From Akkermansia muciniphila (GTDB lineage: Bacteria; Verrucomicrobiota; Verrucomicrobiia; Verrucomicrobiales; Akkermansiaceae): a stretch of 64,000 nucleotides of DNA. Positions 51,173 through 59,889 of this stretch are shown here, piece after piece. Both the position numbers and the translations under genes were made by a program. The stretch covers positions 1-64,000 of the forward strand of contig SFDX01000007.1 in the NCBI GenBank assembly GCA_004557455.1, read 5' to 3'. Below the pieces are notes generated by a model that was not told the origin of the DNA, made no database searches, and saw only the letters and a program-made list of their open reading frames with translations. How positions within the stretch are numbered: position 1 is the stretch's first letter; the number at the start of each line of letters is the position of its first letter.

Positions 51173-52927
51173 ATGACGATACCGTCCATACTGAGCGAGC
51201 AATTGGCGGCGGCACTCAAGGGTGTACTGGGTGCCGACCTACCGGAGAATTTTACACCGAGTGTCACGGCGTCCCAAGACCTGCGCTTCGGGGATTACCA
51301 GAGCAACGCAGCCATGGTGCTGGCCAAGCAAGCCCGCAAAAACCCGCGCGAGCTGGCCGGCAAGGTGGTGGAGACCTTGGGCGAATCCGCCGTGGCGACT
51401 GCCGAGATTGCGGGTCCTGGTTTCATCAATTTCCGCATCAAGCCGAGCTACTATGCCGAGCGTGCGGAAAGCATGCTGACGGATGATCGCTTGGGGGTAC
51501 CGGTGGCAGCTCAGCCTAAGTCCCTGGTCATCGATTTCTCTGCCCCGAATGTGGCAAAGCCGATGCACGTGGGTCACATCCGCTCCACCATCATAGGAGA
51601 TACACTGGGCCGCTTGGCGCGCTTCATGGGCCACAGGGTCATCACGGACAATCACATCGGCGACTGGGGCACGCAGTTCGGTATGATTCTGTGGGGGTGG
51701 AAGAACATCCTGAAGCAGGAGGACTTGGAGAGCGATCCGATTGAGGCCCTGCTCTCGGTCTACAAGGAGGTGAACGCTCGCTGCAAAGAGGACCCTGCCC
51801 TGCTGCCCGTCTGCAAGGAGGAGCTCGTGAAGCTGCAGAGCGGCGACAGTGAGAACCTGGAAATTTGGAAGAAGTGTATCGCCGTCACGAAGGTGGGGCT
51901 GGAGAAGATCTACGACCAACTCGACATCAGGTTTGATTACTGGCTGGGCGAGAGTGCCTACAACGATGCGCTCGGTCCCTTGGTTGAGGATCTGCTGGCC
52001 AAGGGTATTGCCCGTGAGAGTGAGGGGGCGGTCTGCATCTTCTCCGATGGTTTCCACAATCCGCAGAACGATCCCTTCCTGGTGCAGCGCGACGGAAGCT
52101 GGGTGCCCGTGCCTGCCATCATCCGCAAGGCGGACGGCGGTTTCCTCTATGCAACCACCGACCTGGCGACGCTGGATTATCGCATCGCGAACTTCCATGC
52201 CGACTCTATTTGGTATGTGGTGGGTGCGCCGCAGGATAAGCACTTCAAGCAGATCTTCGACATCGAACGCATGCGCGGCGTGAGCGGCGACTTCCGTCAT
52301 GTGGCATTCGGCTCGATTCTCGGAAAGGATCGCCGGCCGTTCAAAACGCGCTCCGGGGACACCGTCAGCTTGCAGGACGTCATCGATGAGGCTGTCTCTC
52401 GCGCCGCCAAAGTCATTGAGGAGAAGAACCCGAGCCTGCCGGAGGAGGAGAAAGCGCACATCGCGAAGGCTGTCGGCATCGGTGCCATCAAGTTCGCGGA
52501 GCTTTCCCAGAATCGTCTCAGTGACTACATCTTCGACTGGGATAAAATGCTGTCTCTCTCCGGGGACACCGCGCCTTACCTGCAGAACAGCTATGTGCGT
52601 GTGCGTTCCATCTTCCGCAAGGTTGATGCCGATGAGGCGCAGGCGGCAAAGGTGCAGCTGACCGAGGACGCAGAAATCCACCTCGCGCGCATGCTGGTGC
52701 GCTATTCCGAGACTGTGCCCGCTACGTTGGATGACTGCCGCCCGAACATTCTGGCCGCTTACCTCTATGACCTGGCACGCGCCTTCCACAGCTTCTACGA
52801 AGCCTGCCCGGTTCTTCGCAGCGAGGGCGAGGTGCGCAGCAGCCGTCTGATTCTTTGCGAGCTCACCGCCCGTGTGCTGAAACAAGGTATGGGCTTGCTC
52901 GGTATCGAAATGGTTGAGCGTATGTAA
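51173..52927 (+). CDS. argS: Arginyl-tRNA synthetase
   Basis: 584 aa class I synthetase. The N-terminal Add-1 domain (about 1-115) is followed by the HIGH-type motif APNVAKPMHVGHIRST and the DNHIGDWGTQFGM block; the KMSK equivalent lies in KRTRSG-like FKTRSGDTVSL, as in many ArgRS. The C-terminal anticodon-binding DALR domain ends in LTARVLKQGMGLLGIEMVERM, the usual ending. The mRNA probably has almost no leader. Confidence 0.97.
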   Translation: MTIPSILSEQLAAALKGVLGADLPENFTPSVTASQDLRFGDYQSNAAMVLAKQARKNPRELAGKVVETLGESAVATAEIAGPGFINFRIKPSYYAERAESMLTDDRLGVPVAAQPKSLVIDFSAPNVAKPMHVGHIRSTIIGDTLGRLARFMGHRVITDNHIGDWGTQFGMILWGWKNILKQEDLESDPIEALLSVYKEVNARCKEDPALLPVCKEELVKLQSGDSENLEIWKKCIAVTKVGLEKIYDQLDIRFDYWLGESAYNDALGPLVEDLLAKGIARESEGAVCIFSDGFHNPQNDPFLVQRDGSWVPVPAIIRKADGGFLYATTDLATLDYRIANFHADSIWYVVGAPQDKHFKQIFDIERMRGVSGDFRHVAFGSILGKDRRPFKTRSGDTVSLQDVIDEAVSRAAKVIEEKNPSLPEEEKAHIAKAVGIGAIKFAELSQNRLSDYIFDWDKMLSLSGDTAPYLQNSYVRVRSIFRKVDADEAQAAKVQLTEDAEIHLARMLVRYSETVPATLDDCRPNILAAYLYDLARAFHSFYEACPVLRSEGEVRSSRLILCELTARVLKQGMGLLGIEMVERM

Positions 52928-52947
52928 TCCCTTAACCAAATTTGACT

Positions 52948-54336
52948 ATGTTCCACATGGAACAATTCCCGGTCATCGGGCTTATCTGCTGTGTCTCCTT
53001 CGCGGGGGCACAGCAGATGTCTATTACGGCATCGACACAAAATCCGGCTGCAGCGGAGGCACTGAACGCCGGGATGACGGAGCTTTTCTTGGGTTGCCAT
53101 GAGCGAGCAGCGGAGCAGTTCGACCGAGTCATTCGGGAAGACCCGGAGTGTGCAGTGGCCTACGCAGCGGCCATGCTGGCGGAGCGCGAGAATGGTATCA
53201 CGGAAAAATCGCGAGCTTTGCGAGGTGCTCTGGAGGCGCTTCTTCCGAGCATTCGAGCGACACCGATGGAGTTGCTGTACCTGAATGTCTTTCTCGCCTT
53301 GACCAACGATGAGTCCGCTGAGGCGCTCCGTCTGCTGGAGGCGCATTGCGCGAAATACCGCGCGGATCTTCATGCACGCTGCTGGATGACCCTGCTGAAG
53401 CATTACTCCCCCGGACAGCAGGAGGCTGCCCTGAGCGAGGCGGATGCTTTGTACGCCGCGCATCCGGAGTCCATGCCTGTGTGCTTCCTGCGTGCGCTGG
53501 CAGAGGAATGGGCAGAGCCTCCTACGGAGACGGCACGGGCGGCGGCCAAGGCGGCAGCGGAGTTATTCCCGGGGCATCCGCGCCTGCTGCATCTGCATGC
53601 CCACCTTTTGTTCCGTGCGGGAGAGTTCCTCCCGGCAGCGGAGAAGCTCACGGAGGAGCTGGCTCTTTGCGAGCCACAGGGCAGGGAAGCCCTCAGTATT
53701 CTGCTCTACAAGGCGACCACTCTCTGGTGCGCCGGGAAGGACCGAGATTCTCTCGCCGTGCGTCAACTCATCCGGAAGCATCCTCTCTTCTACGAAAACT
53801 GGGAGGCACGAACCCTCCCGCTCCGTGTGCTGCTGGGAAGACAGGAGACGCCGAGCATCAATGAAATCTCTGCTGCCCTCAAGGCAGCCATGCCGAAGGA
53901 GCAGGGAGAGTACATTCCGGATAATACCTGCCGGCTCTTCCGTGAGCTGGCGGAGGATTGCCTGCGTGCTCGCCGCAGTGCATCCCGCAATGAACACGAG
54001 GAGGCCTATCGTCTCTACCTCGCTGCGGCGGAGAAGGGTAAGCAGGCCGACCGAGAGTTGGCTCTCTGTGTGAATCCCGATGCAGAGGTGCAGCGCAGTC
54101 CGCAGGCATGCAAGCTCGCTGTGGCGCTCACGCAGGGCTTCGTCGTTCCCGGAACAGAGAAGGAGGCTCTCGAGCTTTTCCGGGAGCTGAACACGCCGCC
54201 CACCCATCTGCGGCCGCCGCTCATTCCGACACGTTCCGCTCCCATGGAGAAGGATTACTACCTCAGCCCGGAGGAAATCGAGGCTAAGAATAAGCCAAAG
54301 CCGGAAAAACGGAAGCCGAGGAAACGCAGGCGCTGA
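52948..54336 (+). CDS. Secreted TPR-like repeat protein
   Basis: 462 aa. A signal peptide (FPVIGLICCVSFAGAQQ) is followed by helical repeats of TPR/Sel1 character through most of the protein (for example ALNAGMTELFLGCHERAAEQ, AVAYAAAMLAERENG, ARSASRNEHEEAYRLY) and a Pro/Lys/Arg-rich tail ending in KPRKRRR. The first codons lie inside a parS-like site, so two starts are possible: ATG 52948 or ATG 52957. It begins 20 nt after argS and is probably cotranscribed. Likely a scaffold for other envelope proteins; no enzyme motif is seen. Confidence 0.7.
   Translation: MFHMEQFPVIGLICCVSFAGAQQMSITASTQNPAAAEALNAGMTELFLGCHERAAEQFDRVIREDPECAVAYAAAMLAERENGITEKSRALRGALEALLPSIRATPMELLYLNVFLALTNDESAEALRLLEAHCAKYRADLHARCWMTLLKHYSPGQQEAALSEADALYAAHPESMPVCFLRALAEEWAEPPTETARAAAKAAAELFPGHPRLLHLHAHLLFRAGEFLPAAEKLTEELALCEPQGREALSILLYKATTLWCAGKDRDSLAVRQLIRKHPLFYENWEARTLPLRVLLGRQETPSINEISAALKAAMPKEQGEYIPDNTCRLFRELAEDCLRARRSASRNEHEEAYRLYLAAAEKGKQADRELALCVNPDAEVQRSPQACKLAVALTQGFVVPGTEKEALELFRELNTPPTHLRPPLIPTRSAPMEKDYYLSPEEIEAKNKPKPEKRKPRKRRR
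52949..52964. promoter_or_regulatory. parS: parS-like site 2 (inside a gene start)
   Basis: TGTTCCACATGGAACA, identical to site 1. It covers the first five codons of the TPR-protein gene, so the amino acids there (FHMEQ) are dictated by the site. Confidence 0.75.
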
Positions 54337-54352
54337 TGTTCCACGTGGAACG
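54337..54352. promoter_or_regulatory. parS: parS-like site 3
   Basis: TGTTCCACGTGGAACG has the consensus CACGTG core and one mismatch in the last position. It starts directly after the TGA stop of the TPR gene. Confidence 0.75.
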
Positions 54353-54388
54353 TGAAACAAAGCCCAAAGCAGGGTAGGGGGCTTTTCT

Positions 54389-54438
54389 GCGGTATGTCAG
54401 GAGTTACTCTTGACATACCGCTTTTTTTTTGCTAGCTT
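54389..54438 (+). terminator. Terminator with a promoter nested in its 3' arm
   Basis: GCGGTATGTCA (54389-54399) pairs perfectly with TGACATACCGC (54411-54421), then T9 (54422-54430). The -35 box TTGACA (54410-54415) lies in the 3' arm, and TAGCTT (54433-54438) follows after 17 nt, 7 nt before ATG 54446. Confidence 0.8.
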
Positions 54439-54445
54439 CCGTTTC

Positions 54446-55063
54446 ATGAAGAGAAGTCTTTTCTTGTTATCTCTGGGGGTTCTGTTGATGCCTTCCTGTG
54501 TCTATGTGCAGACGCACAAGAATGTGGAGCAGATCGGCTCAACGACACCGATGGGTAAGCTGGAGCGCGACCGTCTCTATCGGGTCGGGAATGATTGGTG
54601 CCTGAAGGCGCGCGAGGTCAACACGAAGTTAGATTATCCTATCATCCGAGATGAGACTTTCACGGGTAACACGCGTCCGCCCATCGTCAGTGAAGCCGGT
54701 CCTCTGTCGGAGGAGCCGATCTATATCCCGGTCTCTGAGGGCACCGCAGCGGTGATGCAGCGGGAGGATGGCTATGTGCACATCGGTGATCTGGTCGGCG
54801 AGATGGAGCGTTTCAAGCGCTACTACACGTCGGAGGAGGCGCGGGGTAGGGTGCATCCGGCGGGGGCCGTTCGGGCCGAGTCAGCAGGGGAGAGTGGGGC
54901 AGTTTTCGTGAACCTGGGCAAGCCCTCCACCCCCTCGATGGCAGGCTCTGTTTTGGGTACGGCGGATCTCGTTCTCGTGGATGCTCCGGCGACTCTTGCG
55001 GCCAATGCTCTCCTGCCGGTCATCGCGCCGTTCTATTTCTTTGTCGATTTCCTAAGCCATTGA
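54446..55063 (+). CDS. Lipoprotein next to the candidate origin, unknown
   Basis: 205 aa from ATG 54446. The signal ends in LLMPSC (lipobox). Mature residues include KLERDRLYRVGNDWCLKARE and VSEGTAAVMQREDGYVH, without a family I recognise. The last ~35 residues form a hydrophobic segment (LVLVDAPATLAANALLPVIA) that may insert in a membrane. The gene ends exactly where the DnaA-box region begins. Confidence 0.65.
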   Translation: MKRSLFLLSLGVLLMPSCVYVQTHKNVEQIGSTTPMGKLERDRLYRVGNDWCLKAREVNTKLDYPIIRDETFTGNTRPPIVSEAGPLSEEPIYIPVSEGTAAVMQREDGYVHIGDLVGEMERFKRYYTSEEARGRVHPAGAVRAESAGESGAVFVNLGKPSTPSMAGSVLGTADLVLVDAPATLAANALLPVIAPFYFFVDFLSH

Positions 55064-55294
55064 TACTCAACGATTAAGCCATGTTATCCACATCATTTGT
55101 CAATAATGAGGTGAGTAAACGGTGAATAACTTGTCGATGACTGAAATGTGCACATTCTGTCTTATATGTCCCCAATCTTATTCACGACATATTCAATGGT
55201 TGAATCGTTGAGAATCAAGCACTTACGTGGCTTATTCACTTATTCACAGAGCAGATGATGATGAAGTTTAAATTTAATTACCTTACTATCCATC
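55064..55294. other. oriC: Candidate chromosomal replication origin (oriC)
   Basis: 231 AT-rich nt without a gene, in an otherwise GC-rich window. It contains one perfect DnaA box TTATCCACA (55084-55092) and four near-boxes: GGTGAATAA (55121-55129, minus), TTATTCACG (55178-55186), TTATTCACT (55232-55240) and TTATTCACA (55240-55248). An AT-rich stretch (aagtttaaatttaattacc, about 55264-55282) could be the unwinding element. Two copies of the TCGTTGA-N3-TCAACGA-like motif flank the box array (55060-55073, 55204-55216). Three parS-like sites lie 0.7-4 kb upstream. Confidence 0.75.
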
Positions 55295-56323
55295 ATGGAC
55301 ACCACAGCAGAACAAGCAGCATGGATGCGTGAGGCCCTGGCCGAGGGCTACAAGGGATTCGGCACCACCTCCCCGAATCCCCCGGTCGGGGCCGTTCTCG
55401 TGCGGGAGGGGCGCATCATCGGCAGGGGGTACCACCACGAGGCCGGCAGGCCGCACGCTGAGCGCATGGCCTTGGCCGACGCCCGCGAGCGTGGGGAGTC
55501 GCCGCTTGGGGCAGACCTCTACGTCACGCTGGAGCCCTGCTCCACGGTAGGCCGCACCCCGGCCTGCACGGATGCCATCATCGAGGCAGGCATCCGCCGG
55601 GTGTTCTACGCCTGCGTGGATCCGAATGCCCGCCACAGGGGCCGCGCAGATGCCCTTCTGCGGGCTGCCGGGATTGAGGTGCATGCCGGGCTTGAAGCAG
55701 CCGCCTGCGGGATTCTGCTGCGTCCCTGGGCCTACGCCATGGAGCATGGGCGTCCCTGGGTAGTCGCTAAGCTGGCCACAACCCTGGACGGCAACATGAC
55801 CCGCCGCGGCTCGGCTTGGTTGAGCAACGAGGAGAGTCTGCGGTACGCGCACGACCTCCGCCTGCGCAGTGATGCCATCTTGGTCGGCGGACACACCGTG
55901 CGCACGGACAACCCGCGCCTGACGATCCGCAACCCGCACCTGCCCATCCCTCCGGAGAAGAAACAGCCCCTGCGCGTGGTGCTGACAGGGCAGGGGATAC
56001 CCGCCGACTGCTGCCTGCTGACGGATGAGCACCGGGAGCGCACCTTGGTGTTCTCCGGGGTCGTCCGGCTCGGGGAGCTGCTTGAGCGGTTGTATCGGGA
56101 GCATGGGGTGGTTCAGTTGATGCTGGAGTGCGGCCCGAGGCTCCTGCGGCGTTTCCTGGAGCAGGGGATGGTGCAGGAGTGGGTGCAGAACATCACGCCT
56201 TATGTGAGCGGCGGGTGCGATACCGTGGCGGGGGGGGATTTCCTGCCGAGGGAGCTGCGCTTGGTCGACAAGCAGGTGGTGGATTGCGGGAGTGACATCA
56301 TCTTGCAGGGGCTGTTGCAATGA
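55295..56323 (+). CDS. ribD: Bifunctional riboflavin biosynthesis protein RibD
   Basis: 342 aa. The N-terminal deaminase has the zinc motif HAERMALA and PCSTVGRTPACTDAI; the C-terminal reductase starts RPWVVAKLATTLDGNM and has the NADPH-binding ILVGGHTVRTDNPRLTIR. It catalyses two steps in riboflavin synthesis. The other rib genes are not here. The downstream gene overlaps by 4 nt (ATGA). Confidence 0.96.
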   Translation: MDTTAEQAAWMREALAEGYKGFGTTSPNPPVGAVLVREGRIIGRGYHHEAGRPHAERMALADARERGESPLGADLYVTLEPCSTVGRTPACTDAIIEAGIRRVFYACVDPNARHRGRADALLRAAGIEVHAGLEAAACGILLRPWAYAMEHGRPWVVAKLATTLDGNMTRRGSAWLSNEESLRYAHDLRLRSDAILVGGHTVRTDNPRLTIRNPHLPIPPEKKQPLRVVLTGQGIPADCCLLTDEHRERTLVFSGVVRLGELLERLYREHGVVQLMLECGPRLLRRFLEQGMVQEWVQNITPYVSGGCDTVAGGDFLPRELRLVDKQVVDCGSDIILQGLLQ

Positions 56324-57141
56324 GGCTGCGTTGGTTCATCTATGGGTTGCTGCTGCTCGCGGTGCTCTTGTATGCGTGGTGGGAGCGCGAGTACATTGAG
56401 GAGACGCATGTTCCCATCTCGTGTGAGGAGTGGCAGGGCAGGGGGGTATGCTTGGCTCTGCTGGCGGATTTGCACGCGCGCCCGGGGGATGGGGACTACA
56501 TGGATGAGATCGTGCGCCGGGTGCTGGCGGCCAAGCCGGATGCGGTTTTGCTGGCGGGGGACTATTTCAACGGGCACAACGCGGAGTCGAGTATGTCGGC
56601 TGACGAGTTGGAGGAGCATCTGCGGCCGCTGACAAGCCTGCCCTGCGTGGCGGTGCTGGGTAACCACGATTACTATTACGGCGAGGCCGAGGTGCGAGCG
56701 ATGTTCGCCCGGCTCGGCATCCCCTTGGCGGAAGGGAGGCGCATCACGATCCGCCCGGGCGGCACGGAGCTGGATGTGGCCGGGGTGCGCTGCATGTACA
56801 CCTTCCCCACCACCGGCCCCATTGCGGAGAAACGCCCCGGCACGCCGCTCCTTTTCCTGAGTCACACCCCCTACGGCGCCCTCTTCGCCCCGAGCGGTGC
56901 CTTTCTGGCCGTCTGCGGACACACCCACGGCGGCCAACTCTGCCTGCCCGGCGGCAAGGCCATCAAGCTCCCGGACTCCGTCACCCCACCCGTCCTCACC
57001 CGCGGCCTCCACCGCTACAACGGCCTGCCCATTTACACCACCCGCGGCCTCGGCACCAGCATCCTCCCCCTCCGTACATTCTGCCGCCCGGAGATTACTT
57101 TCCTGAATATAGAGCCACATTTTCCCTCGGAAGCAAAATAA
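56320..57141 (+). CDS. Membrane-anchored metallophosphoesterase (YkuE-like)
   Basis: 273 aa. One N-terminal membrane helix (FIYGLLLLAVLLYAWW) anchors a calcineurin-like phosphoesterase: ADLHARPGD (first metal motif), LAGDYFN, GNHDYYYG, LSHTPYG and CGHTHGGQL are all present. Relatives include YkuE and UDP-2,3-diacylglucosamine hydrolase-type enzymes; substrate unknown. Translationally coupled to ribD. The last third shows the C-ending codon drift. Confidence 0.85.
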   Translation: MRLRWFIYGLLLLAVLLYAWWEREYIEETHVPISCEEWQGRGVCLALLADLHARPGDGDYMDEIVRRVLAAKPDAVLLAGDYFNGHNAESSMSADELEEHLRPLTSLPCVAVLGNHDYYYGEAEVRAMFARLGIPLAEGRRITIRPGGTELDVAGVRCMYTFPTTGPIAEKRPGTPLLFLSHTPYGALFAPSGAFLAVCGHTHGGQLCLPGGKAIKLPDSVTPPVLTRGLHRYNGLPIYTTRGLGTSILPLRTFCRPEITFLNIEPHFPSEAK

Positions 57142-57144
57142 GTC

Positions 57145-57172
57145 TTGCCATTACGGTGGATTGTGCGATAAT
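57145..57172 (+). promoter_or_regulatory. Promoter of the MFS-acyltransferase gene
   Basis: TTGCCA (57145-57150), 16 nt, GATAAT (57167-57172), 11 nt before ATG 57184. Confidence 0.55.
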
Positions 57173-57183
57173 GTGGGCATACT

Positions 57184-59889
57184 ATGGCAGAAATAGACGA
57201 AACAAGCGTGCCGGCGGCAGGGGAGCCGTGTCCTCCCGTTCCTTTTGAGGGGGGGGAGGATGATATGCACTACAAGGAGCCCAGCCGGAAGGAGTGGCGG
57301 GGGTTCTGGACGCTGGTGGCGGTGCAGGCGCAGAATGCCTTTAATGAGAAGGCGGTGCAGTTTCTGCTGATTCCCCTGGGGGTGTGGTTGTGGGGTGCGG
57401 CTGGCAGCACGCTGGAGTATACGCTGGGTGCCATTTTCGTGTTACCGTACATCCTTTTCTCCCCGCTCGTGGGGTGGCTGGCGGACTGCTTTTGCAAGAC
57501 GCGCATCATCCAGGTGATGAGTCTGGCGCAGATCGTGGTGATGAGCTGCATGCTTTTCTGCTTCTACCAGCATGATATGACGGCGGCGATTCTGTGGTTT
57601 GCGGTATTTGCTACACAGGCCACTATCCTAAGTCCGGCCAAGAAGGGCATCGTGAAGGACTTGCTGGGCTCCAAGTACATCGGCTACGGCTCCGGTATTG
57701 TCGAGATGAGTATGGTCGGCGTGCTTCTGATTGCTCAAATCGGCGTCTTCTTCTGGTTCAGCTATTTGTTGGATGTATATAACGAGCTGCCCGATGCCGT
57801 GGAGGAGGCAGGGTGGAGCGCGGTAAAGCTGCCGACCTGGGTGTTCCTGATTCTGGCGGGTATCGTTTCTGCGGCATCTTTCCTAGTTCCCCGTTACCCC
57901 GCCAAGCAGCCGCGTCCCTTCAGTTGGAGCCTCTTTTACGAGCATTTCGTGCAGGTCAAGTACCTCTGGAAGGACCGCCTGCTGCGCCTCAGTGAGCTGG
58001 GTATCTCCTACTTCTGGTGCCTCGCCGGTTCCCTTTTCCTCATCATCATTCAGATTGCCAAACAACTCCAGGAGGCGAATCCCGAGTGCGACTTCAGTTT
58101 GCAGTGCGGTATCCTGATGGCCTGGCTGACGGGCGGTGTGCTGACGGGCGGGGCCATAGCCTCACAGCTCTGCAAGGGTAAGAACGAGCTGGGGCTCATT
58201 CCCTTCGGAGCCATAGGCATTACGATCTGCACCTTCATGCTGGTGTGCCTGGACGTGAATACCTACATGAGTAACATCTTCTTGGCCTTCACCGGCGCCT
58301 TCGGTGCGGCCTATCTGGTGCCGCTCAATGCCTTCCTTCAGGATCATTGCGACCCCGCTAACCGTGGCAACATCATCGCGGCGGGCAACCTCATCGACAA
58401 CGTGATGGGCCTGGTGGCCGTGGGGCTGATGTGGGTGATGCATGAGTACGGCGCGAGCCCGCAGAATCAGTTTTTCGTGCTCTTCCTTCTCAGCGTGTTC
58501 ATCATGGTCACCTCCCTGCGTCTCATCCCGCAGGAATTCATCCGCATGGTGGGCATATGGTGCATGCGTCTTGTGTACAGACCCCGCACGTTGAACCCGG
58601 AGTACCTGCCGGACCGCGGGGGTGCCCTCTTGGTTGCGAACCATGTTACCTATGCCGATGCCCTTTTCATCACCATGGTCTGCCCGCGACCCGTGCGCTT
58701 CGTGGTGGCGGAGGAGTTCATGGCTTCGCGTCTCATCAGCTGGGTGTTAGAAATTTTCAATGCTCTGCCCATTTCCTCCAAGAATCCCCGCGAGGCCATC
58801 AGCAACGCTGCGGAGGGGCTCGCCAACGGGGAGCTTATCTGCGTCTTCCCGGAGGGGCAGCTGACCCGCAGCGGCTGTCTCATCCCCATCCGCAGGGGCA
58901 TCGAGCAGATCGCGCGCCGGGCACAGGTGCCGATTATTCCGCTCTATATGGATGGCCTGTGGGGCAGTATTTTCTCATTCTCACGCAGCCGATTCTTTGC
59001 CAAGATGCCCAAGAGTGTTCCTTATTCGTTCACGGTGGCTATCGGGCGTCCCATTTCGCCGGCGTCCTTTGAAGCGGAGGGCATCGTGCGCACCTTCCGC
59101 AGCTTGGCAGCGGACTGCTTGGAGGTGTCGGACGGTGGCAGCCGAGAGGCGTTGCTTCTGCTGCTGGAGCGCATGGGTAGCAAGCCACTCGTGCATTGCA
59201 GCGGTGGCACGCTGTCCGGCATTCAGATTGCGGCGGCGCTGATTTCACGCCAGCCCTCTCCCAAGTGCCCCGCGGAGGCCATGCCGTGGCTCAAGTCCTT
59301 GATAACAGGCACGGAGAACATTATTTCCCTGCACCGCAGTTGGCTGAATGCCTGCCAAATCCGCCGCACGAATACGCTCAAGGAGGGCCACCATATGCTC
59401 ACCACCGTCGGCCACGGGGAGTCGCATGAGTTCGTGCTCGGTGTGCTCTGGCCCATCCTGACGCAAACGCCTGTGCATATCATCACAGATGACTCCCGCA
59501 GCATCGACCCCTGTATCTCGCAGATGGTGGGAGGGGTGCATATGCGTTCTTTGCTGATCAAGGTCTTCCCGCCGCGCCAGATTCCTTTCTTCGATTTCAG
59601 CTTGGGCCCGGATCTCGCTGCGCCGAATATGCGCTGGCGTCCCTGCATGGCGACCTCTGCCGGCATCGTGTTATCCATGAGCATGCGCAGCAGCGTTTTC
59701 AAGATGTCGGACGGCACGGTGCAGCTCGGCGCGCGCCCGCGTACACGCGGTCTCTTGCTCCCCTGCTTCTGTGTGGATAAGAGCTCGGACGGCTCAACCG
59801 TTATCACGGGGCAGAGCCTGGCGAAACCCTACACTCTTCCGGAGAAGTACTACGTAGACGAAAGCGGTTTCCTGGGCGAGTTCTCCTGA
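57184..59889 (+). CDS. MFS transporter fused to lysophospholipid acyltransferase, with degenerate synthetase-like C-terminus
   Basis: 901 aa. Residues ~35-445 form a 12-helix MFS domain of the LplT type (lysophospholipid flippase). Residues ~460-640 are a PlsC acyltransferase with the HX4D motif at His487-Asp492 (NHVTYADALF) and FPEG at 555-558. The last ~260 residues follow the order of an acyl-ACP synthetase (AMP-binding) domain but lack the TSGTTGxPK P-loop and are about half the usual length. The three-domain layout matches LplT-Aas fusions that re-acylate lysophospholipids. The final domain is probably inactive as a ligase. Confidence 0.8.
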   Translation: MAEIDETSVPAAGEPCPPVPFEGGEDDMHYKEPSRKEWRGFWTLVAVQAQNAFNEKAVQFLLIPLGVWLWGAAGSTLEYTLGAIFVLPYILFSPLVGWLADCFCKTRIIQVMSLAQIVVMSCMLFCFYQHDMTAAILWFAVFATQATILSPAKKGIVKDLLGSKYIGYGSGIVEMSMVGVLLIAQIGVFFWFSYLLDVYNELPDAVEEAGWSAVKLPTWVFLILAGIVSAASFLVPRYPAKQPRPFSWSLFYEHFVQVKYLWKDRLLRLSELGISYFWCLAGSLFLIIIQIAKQLQEANPECDFSLQCGILMAWLTGGVLTGGAIASQLCKGKNELGLIPFGAIGITICTFMLVCLDVNTYMSNIFLAFTGAFGAAYLVPLNAFLQDHCDPANRGNIIAAGNLIDNVMGLVAVGLMWVMHEYGASPQNQFFVLFLLSVFIMVTSLRLIPQEFIRMVGIWCMRLVYRPRTLNPEYLPDRGGALLVANHVTYADALFITMVCPRPVRFVVAEEFMASRLISWVLEIFNALPISSKNPREAISNAAEGLANGELICVFPEGQLTRSGCLIPIRRGIEQIARRAQVPIIPLYMDGLWGSIFSFSRSRFFAKMPKSVPYSFTVAIGRPISPASFEAEGIVRTFRSLAADCLEVSDGGSREALLLLLERMGSKPLVHCSGGTLSGIQIAAALISRQPSPKCPAEAMPWLKSLITGTENIISLHRSWLNACQIRRTNTLKEGHHMLTTVGHGESHEFVLGVLWPILTQTPVHIITDDSRSIDPCISQMVGGVHMRSLLIKVFPPRQIPFFDFSLGPDLAAPNMRWRPCMATSAGIVLSMSMRSSVFKMSDGTVQLGARPRTRGLLLPCFCVDKSSDGSTVITGQSLAKPYTLPEKYYVDESGFLGEFS

